Shown in pieces: positions 58,966 through 64,000 of a stretch of 64,000 nucleotides of DNA; the stretch's first letter is position 1; each line of letters begins with the position of its first letter. The position numbers were made by a program, and so were the translations under genes. Where the stretch lies: NCBI RefSeq assembly GCF_008085905.1, contig NZ_VSFF01000004.1:186001-250000 (forward strand). The letters run 5' to 3'. A model generated the notes under the pieces. That model made no database searches. It was not told where the DNA came from and was given only the letters and a program-made list of their open reading frames with translations. This stretch comes from Actinomadura syzygii (GTDB lineage Bacteria > Actinomycetota > Actinomycetes > Streptosporangiales > Streptosporangiaceae).

Positions 58966-59380
58966 CCTTCGCGACCTCTATGGCCCGCTGCACGCCCTGG
59001 TCGAGGTCAACGAACGGATCTGGGAATCCCTCCGCGACGCTGGCCTGCCTACGAAACAGGACCGGCAGCCCGGTCAGACCCAGTGGGAAGACAGTCCTGC
59101 TTGGCGAGGCCGTCGCCGAGCAGCGCCAGGATCCGTTCGGCGCGCTTGCGTCCCGAGTACTCGGCCACCCAGCCCAGGGCGGCGGACGCGGCGAACAGTT
59201 CCTCGGCGGTCACGTCCGGACGTACCTCCCCGGCCTCCTGCGCTCGCGTCAGCAGGCGCTCCGCGGCGTGCATCATGGCCGACGACGAGGCGTGCAGCTC
59301 GGATTCGTCGTCGCCCAGGGCGCCCAGCACCGAGGCGGGAAGGCCGCGGCACGCTCCGGAGCGTTCGGAGAACAGCCTGA
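58943..59380 (+). pseudogene. Small gene interrupted near the TetR gene
   Basis: From GTG 58943 the frame reads WSALRDLYGPLHALVEVNER and IWESLRDAGLPTKQDR, a convincing helical start. After about 59090 it becomes the Arg/Pro-rich shadow of the opposite TetR gene and runs to a stop at 59380. I read this as the 5' end of a gene coupled to the small membrane protein, broken where the TetR/MFS block begins. Confidence 0.4.
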
Positions 59381-59663
59381 GCCAGCCGATGAGGGCGTCG
59401 CGCGGGCTGTCGGACTCGATGGCCTTCTCCGCTGCCGCGCGCATGTTCTCCAGGCCGGTGCGGAGTACGGCCTCCAGCAGCGCGTCCCGCGTGGGGAAGT
59501 GCCGGTAGAGCGTCCCGATCCCGACGCCCGCGCGGCGCGCGACGTCCCGCAGCGACGCGTCGGTGCCCTGCTCGTCGAAGACTTCACGGGCCACGGCCAG
59601 CAGGGTCTCCCGGTTCCTGCGGGCGTCCGCCCGCGGTTCGGCGCTCACGGTCCGTCCAGCCAA
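59049..59663 (-). CDS. TetR-family repressor
   Basis: 204 residues from TTG 59663 with AGGAG seven bases upstream; GTG 59648 (VSAEPRADARR) is possible. The N-terminal helix-turn-helix is typical: RETLLAVAREVFDEQGTDAS, LRDVARRAGVGIGTLYRHFP, TRDALLEAVLR. The C-terminal part (SAMMHAAERLLTRAQEAGEV, AEELFAASAALGWVAEYSGR) is the ligand-binding and dimer domain of the form common in actinobacteria. It is divergent from an MFS exporter, with two palindromes between, so it most likely represses both genes until a drug-like ligand binds. Confidence 0.9.
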   Translation of the reverse strand: MAGRTVSAEPRADARRNRETLLAVAREVFDEQGTDASLRDVARRAGVGIGTLYRHFPTRDALLEAVLRTGLENMRAAAEKAIESDSPRDALIGWLRLFSERSGACRGLPASVLGALGDDESELHASSSAMMHAAERLLTRAQEAGEVRPDVTAEELFAASAALGWVAEYSGRKRAERILALLGDGLAKQDCLPTGSDRAAGPVS

Positions 59664-59690
59664 CGCAGTTCTCCTCGCCGGATCGTGTTG

Positions 59691-59732
59691 ATATTCGGAG
59701 CACTGCTCCGTATATTTTCGGAGCGGCGCTCC
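59691..59732. promoter_or_regulatory. Two palindromic operators between TetR and MFS genes
   Basis: Operator 1 spans 59691-59715, with core CGGAGCACTGCTCCG at 59695-59710 and ATAT on both sides, a near-perfect palindrome. Operator 2 is GGAGCGGCGCTCC at 59720-59732. Both share GGAGC...GCTCC spacing expected for a TetR dimer. They overlap the region where both divergent promoters should lie. Confidence 0.75.
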
Positions 59733-59777
59733 ACATATTACCCGGCGCCCTCGTTCGCGATAGGAAGGGACCTCACC

Positions 59778-61271
59778 ATGACGGCGGACGACGACGAGAG
59801 CCCGCCCACCACCGCGCCGGGCGGCCCGGCACGCTTCTCCCCCGCGCTGCGCAACGTGGTCATCGTGACCACGCTCGGCTCCTTCATGGCGTTCCTGGAC
59901 TCGACGATCGTCAACGTCGCGCTCCGGACGCTGTCGGTCGAGATGACGGCCTCGCTGTCCACCATCCAGTGGCTGACGACGGCCTACCTGCTGGCGATGG
60001 CCGCGGTCATCCCGGCCGCCGGCTGGTTCGCGACGCGGCTGGGCGGCGCGCGCGTCTACATCGTCGCGGTGCTGGTCTTCACCGCGGCGTCGCTGGCCTG
60101 CGGGCTGGCCGGGAACGTCGAGCAGCTGATCGCCTTCCGGGTGGCGCAGGGCGCCGCGGGCGGCCTGCTGCTGCCGATCTCGCAGATGATCACCATGCGC
60201 GCGGCGGGTCCGGCGCTGCTGGCCCGGGTCATGGCGGTCAGCGGCGTGCCGACCATCCTGGCCCCGGTCGTCGGCCCCGCCATCGGCGGCCTCCTGGTGG
60301 AGCACGCGGGCTGGAGCTGGATCTTCTACGTCAACATCCCGCTCGGCCTGCTGACCGCGCTGCTGGCGGTCCGGTTCCTGCCCGCCGACGACCGCTCGGG
60401 ACGCGCCCGGCTGGACGTGCCGGGCCTGACCCTCATCACCGCGGGCAGCGTCGCCCTCACCTACGGCCTCGCCGAGATCGGCGCGACCGGTCACGTGACC
60501 GACGCCGAGGTCCTGACCGCGCTGATCGGCGGCCTCCTGCTGGCCGCGCTGTTTGTCGGACACGCCCTGCGGGTCGAGCAACCGCTGGTCGACCTGCGGC
60601 TCTACAAGAACAAGATGTACGCGGCCGCCTCCGTCACCAACATCGGCCTGGGCGCCACCGTCTTCGGCGCCGTCATCCTGATGCCGCTGTACTTCCAGAT
60701 CGTCCGGCACGAAGACGCGGTGAACACGGGCCTGCTGCTCATCCCGCAGGGCCTCGGCGCGGCCATCGCCATCAGCCAGGCCGCCAGGCTCACCGACCGG
60801 TTCGGCAGCGGCCGGGCCTCCCTCGCCGGCGGCCTGGTCGCCGTGATCGGGACCGTCCCCTTCGCGTTGATCCAGGACGACACCGGCTACTGGTTCCTCG
60901 GCGTGATGATGTTCGTGCGCGGGTTCGGGATCGGGGCCTGCGCGGTGCCCGCCGTCGCCGCCGCCTACCGGGCGATCTCCCCGGCGAAGATCCCGGACGC
61001 CACCGTCCAACTGAACGTGGGCCAGCGCATCGGCGGGTCCGCGGGCACCGCGCTGTTCGCCGTCATCCTGCAGAACCGGCTGGACGAGGCGACCGGACCC
61101 GCCGCACAGGCCGAAGGGTTCGCCACCGCCTTCTGGTGGGTGCTCGGCATCGCGTTCGTGGCCACCGCGCCGTCCCTCGGCCTGATCGCGCTGGAACGCA
61201 GCACGAAGCGGGACGCAGCCAGGGCCGGGGAGGCCGCGGAGGCCGGGGCGCCGTCCCGACCGCTGCGATGA
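59778..61271 (+). CDS. MFS transporter, DHA2 (drug:H+ antiporter) family
   Basis: 497 residues from ATG 59778, eight bases after AGGAAGGGA. About fourteen hydrophobic segments are countable. Family motifs: DSTIVNVALRTL in helix 1, the loop after WLTTAYLLAMAAVIPAAGW with ATRLGGARV (motif A), FRVAQGAAGGLLLPISQMI, GPAIGGLL (motif C region), and SWIFYVNIPLG typical of DHA2. It acts in the cytoplasmic membrane, exporting drugs or metabolites in exchange for protons. Divergent TetR gene and operators imply ligand-induced expression. Substrate not predictable. Confidence 0.92.
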   Translation: MTADDDESPPTTAPGGPARFSPALRNVVIVTTLGSFMAFLDSTIVNVALRTLSVEMTASLSTIQWLTTAYLLAMAAVIPAAGWFATRLGGARVYIVAVLVFTAASLACGLAGNVEQLIAFRVAQGAAGGLLLPISQMITMRAAGPALLARVMAVSGVPTILAPVVGPAIGGLLVEHAGWSWIFYVNIPLGLLTALLAVRFLPADDRSGRARLDVPGLTLITAGSVALTYGLAEIGATGHVTDAEVLTALIGGLLLAALFVGHALRVEQPLVDLRLYKNKMYAAASVTNIGLGATVFGAVILMPLYFQIVRHEDAVNTGLLLIPQGLGAAIAISQAARLTDRFGSGRASLAGGLVAVIGTVPFALIQDDTGYWFLGVMMFVRGFGIGACAVPAVAAAYRAISPAKIPDATVQLNVGQRIGGSAGTALFAVILQNRLDEATGPAAQAEGFATAFWWVLGIAFVATAPSLGLIALERSTKRDAARAGEAAEAGAPSRPLR

Positions 61272-61322
61272 GGGCCGCACCCACCGTCGGGCAGGCCCGG
61301 CCGCACGGGAACCCCGTAGCAG

Positions 61323-61337
61323 CTAACTGGGTGACTA
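61323..61337. repeat. 15-bp repeat, copy at 61 kb
   Basis: CTAACTGGGTGACTA, one mismatch from the sequence ending the two tRNA-Pro repeats at 2.7 and 5.2 kb. It lies 20 bases from an integrase fragment. Confidence 0.55.
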
Positions 61338-61349
61338 CGTCCCGAGTCG

Positions 61350-61457
61350 GCCCCTGGGAACAGACGGTCCATGGCGGCAGCCCTGACCTCGATCACCGGG
61401 CGGATCTGGAGCCGATACACCGTCTTCGTGACCGCTGTCCCGCTATGACCGCAGCGT
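61350..61457 (-). pseudogene. Tyrosine integrase C-terminal scrap
   Basis: The minus frame reads CGHSGTAVTKTVYRLQIRPV followed by IEVRAAAMDRLFPG. The fragment at 5488-5877 has CGHSGTAVTEAVYRLQIRPV. The catalytic Tyr and the preceding His region are the only parts left. The 15-bp repeat stands on its downstream side, as at 5.2 kb. This is the tail of a second tRNA-Pro-type integrase. Confidence 0.7.
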
Positions 61458-61472
61458 CCCGCCCGAGGCCGT

Positions 61473-61513
61473 GCGCCGTCCGCCTCCTGCACGTGGCATG
61501 AGGCGGACGGCGC
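61473..61513 (-). terminator. Terminator of the sulfonate operon
   Basis: GCGCCGTCCGCCTC at 61473-61486 and GAGGCGGACGGCGC at 61500-61513 form a perfect 14-bp stem with a 13-base loop, about 38 bp after the stop of the substrate-binding protein gene. Confidence 0.75.
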
Positions 61514-61551
61514 GTCCCCGGAATCGGCGTTTTCGGGCTGTCGGCCGTCTC

Positions 61552-62457
61552 CTAGGCGCGGGTGACCAGATCGGCCAAGTCCGGAAGGACGGCGTCGGCG
61601 ACAGTGATCTTCCGGTCGAGCAGGCCGTTGGCGTGCAGCAGGTCGGCGGCCCGCTGCTGCTCGGCGACGAAGTCGTCGCTGACCGGGAGCAGCCCGAACG
61701 GGCGGCCGCGCAGCGCGTGCTCCCACGCGTCGAGGTCGGCGCCGTCGTCGGCGGCGAACAGCGCGGCGGCCTCCCGGGGGTTCGCGCGGATCCAGGCGTC
61801 CGACTCCTGCAGCGCCCCGACGATGGCCGCCAGGACGTCGCGGTGCCGGACGGCGAAGTCGCGCCGCGTGAACCACAGCGAGCGGTGGCTGAACAACCCC
61901 GCCGTCTCGATCAGCGTCACCGGCCGCGTCTCGCTCTCCACCTCGGCGAGCGCGGGGTAGCTGCCCGTCCAGGCGTCGACCTTGCCGTCCAGGAGCAGTC
62001 GCGCGCCCTCGTTCCCGGCGTCGACCGGCTCGATGTCGTGCCAGGTCAGCCCGGCCTGGTCGAGCGCGAGCAGCAGGAGCGTCGTCTGCCAGGAGCCGTG
62101 GCCGAGGGCGACCCGCTTGCCGGCCAGGTCGGCCGGGGAGGCGATGCCGGAGCCGGGCAGGGCGACCAGGCGCCCGTTGTCCACCCGCGGTCCGGAGATC
62201 GCCACGTAGACGATGTCGTGGCCGCGGGCCTGCGCGGTGACCGGCGGCGTGGAGCCGGTGCCGATGAAGTCGTAGCCGCCGTCGAACAGGTGGTCGCCGT
62301 GCAGGGACGGCAGGCCCTGCGTGGGCGCGGGACGGTCGCCCGCGGGAAGCGACCGCAGGTCCACCCACTCGACGTCCGGCAGCGATCGCTCCAGGATGCC
62401 CCGATGACGCAGCACCCAGAGCGAGTTGTTGTGGGGGAAGAAGCCGACGCGGGTCAT
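61552..62457 (-). CDS. ABC transporter substrate-binding protein, sulfonate/NMT1 type
   Basis: 301 residues from ATG 62457, overlapping the stop of the monooxygenase gene by ATGA. Features of the SsuA/NMT1-like family: an N-terminal VGFFPHNNSLWVLRHRGIL, DGGYDFIGTGSTPPVTAQAR, then PADLAGKRVALGHGSWQTTL and LLLDGKVDAWTGSYPALAEV. No signal peptide or lipobox is seen, so it may be cytosolic or the protein may rely on a different start; family members are normally exported. Placed with two flavin monooxygenases, it probably binds an alkanesulfonate or related sulfur compound. Permease and ATPase genes are not within the window. Confidence 0.85.
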   Translation of the reverse strand: MTRVGFFPHNNSLWVLRHRGILERSLPDVEWVDLRSLPAGDRPAPTQGLPSLHGDHLFDGGYDFIGTGSTPPVTAQARGHDIVYVAISGPRVDNGRLVALPGSGIASPADLAGKRVALGHGSWQTTLLLLALDQAGLTWHDIEPVDAGNEGARLLLDGKVDAWTGSYPALAEVESETRPVTLIETAGLFSHRSLWFTRRDFAVRHRDVLAAIVGALQESDAWIRANPREAAALFAADDGADLDAWEHALRGRPFGLLPVSDDFVAEQQRAADLLHANGLLDRKITVADAVLPDLADLVTRA

Positions 62458-63638
62458 CGAGTCGATCCTTTCGGTTCGAGGGTGGGGATGGACGTGTCAG
62501 GCGCGGTGTCCGGCCAGCGGCCGCGCAGCAGAGGCAGGACGTTCTCGCCGACGCGGCGCGCCTCCTCCAGATGCGGCACCCCGGCGAGGATGAACGCGTC
62601 CACGCCGAGCGCGATCAGCTCGTCGAGCCGGGCGGCGACCTGCGAGTAGCTGCCGACCAGCCCGAACGCGGGACCGCCGCGCAGCAGGTGGAACCCGCCC
62701 CACACGTTGGGGCTCGCCTCCAGCTCGCGGGGCGCGCGCACCGGCCAGTCGACGAACCGCGAGCTGCGCAGCCAGCCGACCGAGTCGCCGGTGGACTCGG
62801 GGCCCCGCAGCCGCTCCGGGTCGACGTGCCGCCAGCCGCGGCGGATCTCCGCCCACGCCTCGTCCTCGGTCTCGCGGGCCAGCACGTCGATGCGCACCGC
62901 GAACCTGGGCGACCGGCCGATGGCGGCGCTGTGCTCGCGGACCTGGTCGAACTTGGCGGCCAGCGCGGGGAACGGCTCCAGCCACGACAGGTAGTAGTCG
63001 GCGTGCCGCCCGGCGGCCTCGATCGCGGCCTTGGACGAGCCGGAGAAGTAGATCTCGGGGAAGGGCTGCCCGGCGAGGCGCTCGGGCAGCCCCGCGCCCT
63101 CGACCTGGTAGAAGCGGCCGTCGTGGGTGACGAGGCCGCCGGACCACACCGCCTTGAGGACGTCGAGGAACTCCGAGGTCCGGGCGTACCGGTCGTCGTG
63201 GCCGACCCTGTCGCCCCACCACAGCTGGGCGGGGCCGCCGCCGCCGGAGATGATGTTGTAGACGACGCGTCCGCCGGTGGCGCGCTGCAGGCTCGCCGAC
63301 ATCCGCGCCGCCTGCACCGGATGCAGGAAGCCGGGCTGGAAGGCGATCATGAAGCGGTAGGTGGTGGTCTCGCGGGCGAGGCTCGCGGCCGCCGCCCAGG
63401 GGTCGTCGGTGAAGGGGAACGAGGGCAGCAGCCCGCCGACGAACCCCGACAGCTCGGTGGAGCGCGCGACGTCGGCCATGTGGTCCAGGTGGCTGTACCC
63501 GTCCGGACGGCCCTCGCGCAGACCCGGGGTGATGCTGCCCGGCACGACCGGCGACCAGTCGCCGCGGGTCACCAGGCGGCGGCGCAGCGACGGCTGGTCG
63601 CCGTGCGTCCCGATGCGCCAGTAGATGTCAATCGACAT
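62454..63638 (-). CDS. ssuD: LLM-class flavin monooxygenase, alkanesulfonate monooxygenase type
   Basis: 394 residues from ATG 63638, with GGGAG eight bases upstream. Matches SsuD: MSIDIYWRIGTHGDQ at the start, YSHLDHMADVARSTELSGF, FMIAFQPGFLHPVQAARMSA, the family-typical NIISGGGGPAQLWWGDRVGH, and FPEIYFSGSSKAAIEAAGRH. These enzymes use FMNH2 and oxygen to release sulfite from alkanesulfonates. The start overlaps the preceding paralogous gene by 11 bp, and the stop overlaps the binding-protein gene by 4 bp, so the three are one operon. Whether the exact substrate is alkanesulfonate or another organosulfur compound is open. Confidence 0.88.
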   Translation of the reverse strand: MSIDIYWRIGTHGDQPSLRRRLVTRGDWSPVVPGSITPGLREGRPDGYSHLDHMADVARSTELSGFVGGLLPSFPFTDDPWAAAASLARETTTYRFMIAFQPGFLHPVQAARMSASLQRATGGRVVYNIISGGGGPAQLWWGDRVGHDDRYARTSEFLDVLKAVWSGGLVTHDGRFYQVEGAGLPERLAGQPFPEIYFSGSSKAAIEAAGRHADYYLSWLEPFPALAAKFDQVREHSAAIGRSPRFAVRIDVLARETEDEAWAEIRRGWRHVDPERLRGPESTGDSVGWLRSSRFVDWPVRAPRELEASPNVWGGFHLLRGGPAFGLVGSYSQVAARLDELIALGVDAFILAGVPHLEEARRVGENVLPLLRGRWPDTAPDTSIPTLEPKGSTR

Positions 63639-64000
63639 GGGCGTGCTCCCGAACGAAGAGGGGCAGCAACTGCTCCCCGAGCCGGTAGATCTCCTCGACA
63701 TGCGGCGCCGGTTCCAGGACGAACGTGCTCACGCCCCGTTCGGCGTAGCCCCGCAGCTCCGCCGCGACCTGCTCGAACGACCCGGTGACGGCGTGCTCGG
63801 GGACGTCGCGGACGGCGCGCGCCTCGTCCTCGTCCTCACGCGCCGCCACGCTCAGCCGCAGGCCGCAGGCGACGGTCCGGCCGCGCTCGGCGGCCCGTTC
63901 GCCCAGGTCGGCGATGAGCGCGTCGAGGTCGCCGGTCACGTCGAAGACGTGGACGTCGGCGTGCTTCGCGGACAGGTCCAGCGCGTCGGCCGAGACGCCG
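63628..64000 (-). CDS. Second LLM-class monooxygenase, partial (runs off window)
   Basis: Only the last ~123 residues are present; the gene continues beyond the window end. It reads LSAKHADVHVFDVTGDLDAL, ERGRTVACGLRLSVAARED and the C-terminal FEQVAAELRGYAERGVSTFV, LEPAPHVEEIYRLGEQLLPL. This parallels the end of the following ssuD-like protein (YSQVAARLDELIALGVDAFI), so the two are paralogues in tandem. Likely a partner in sulfonate or related organosulfur oxidation. Confidence 0.8.
   Translation of the reverse strand, partial: GVSADALDLSAKHADVHVFDVTGDLDALIADLGERAAERGRTVACGLRLSVAAREDEDEARAVRDVPEHAVTGSFEQVAAELRGYAERGVSTFVLEPAPHVEEIYRLGEQLLPLFVREHAHVD

Noticed and set aside
60965..62368. A 467-codon minus frame spanning the MFS end and the binding-protein gene
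   Set aside because: A composite shadow; the only genuine part is the short integrase tail at 61350-61457.

Overview
The window is high-GC DNA (roughly 70% G+C by eye) with frequent GTG/TTG starts, purine-rich ribosome-binding sites and dense GC-driven shadow ORFs. This fits a chromosome of an actinomycete, perhaps of the Streptosporangiales/Actinomadura kind; the genus is an inference. Most of the window reads as accessory DNA: decayed genes, fragments of integration sites, isolated cargo genes and several compact multi-gene cassettes.

Layout. 0.5-2.7 kb: a secreted protein, then a decayed P-loop/TPR-type gene ending in a proline-tRNA 3' half. 2.6-5.2 kb: a 2.4-kb island bounded by two ~115-bp direct repeats, each carrying the 3' half of tRNA-Pro plus its terminator; the cargo is a DUF3883 (NOV C-terminal-like) protein and an AT-rich membrane protein. 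5.2-6.4 kb: a small gene, a truncated tyrosine integrase and a DNA-methyltransferase remnant. 6.9-27.2 kb: a 20-kb operon of a phospholipase-D (two HKD motifs) protein and two giant proteins (about 3,326 and 2,893 residues) of unknown function, the second with a LamG-like domain. 27.2-28.1 kb: non-coding, with a 125-bp imperfect palindrome. 28.1-32.2 kb: pentapeptide-repeat membrane protein, a secreted protein and a single-pass membrane protein. 32.2-38.6 kb: a second decayed copy of the P-loop gene, a TetR-like remnant, a duplicated-domain protein and a secreted HExxH protein. 38.9-46.0 kb: a DUF2971 protein followed by a tightly overlapped four-gene operon of two dynamin-like GTPases, a helical protein and a patatin lipase. 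46.3-47.5 kb: a third decayed P-loop gene copy, tRNA-Pro 3' half and a kinase remnant. 47.6-54.7 kb: secreted protein, ArsR-type regulator, a three-gene cassette of unknowns, IS3, ABC-permease and PLP-enzyme remnants, two tiny basic proteins and an unknown. 54.7-58.4 kb: the only intact member of the P-loop family, with a helix-turn-helix and helical repeats. 59-61.3 kb: TetR repressor divergent from a DHA2 multidrug exporter with two palindromic operators between. 61.3-64 kb: another integrase fragment, then a sulfonate-type operon (two flavin monooxygenases, one cut by the window end, and a substrate-binding protein).

How it fits together. Repeated remnants of one ATPase gene lie upstream of tRNA-Pro-derived attachment sequences, and a 15-bp sequence recurs at four places beside att sites or near integrase or methyltransferase debris. 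The simplest reading is repeated insertion and decay of elements targeting a proline tRNA. The two best candidates for undescribed systems are the PLD/giant-protein operon and the dynamin-dynamin-helical-patatin operon; both pair a lipid-acting enzyme with partners that could act on membranes, but neither function can be proved from sequence alone.
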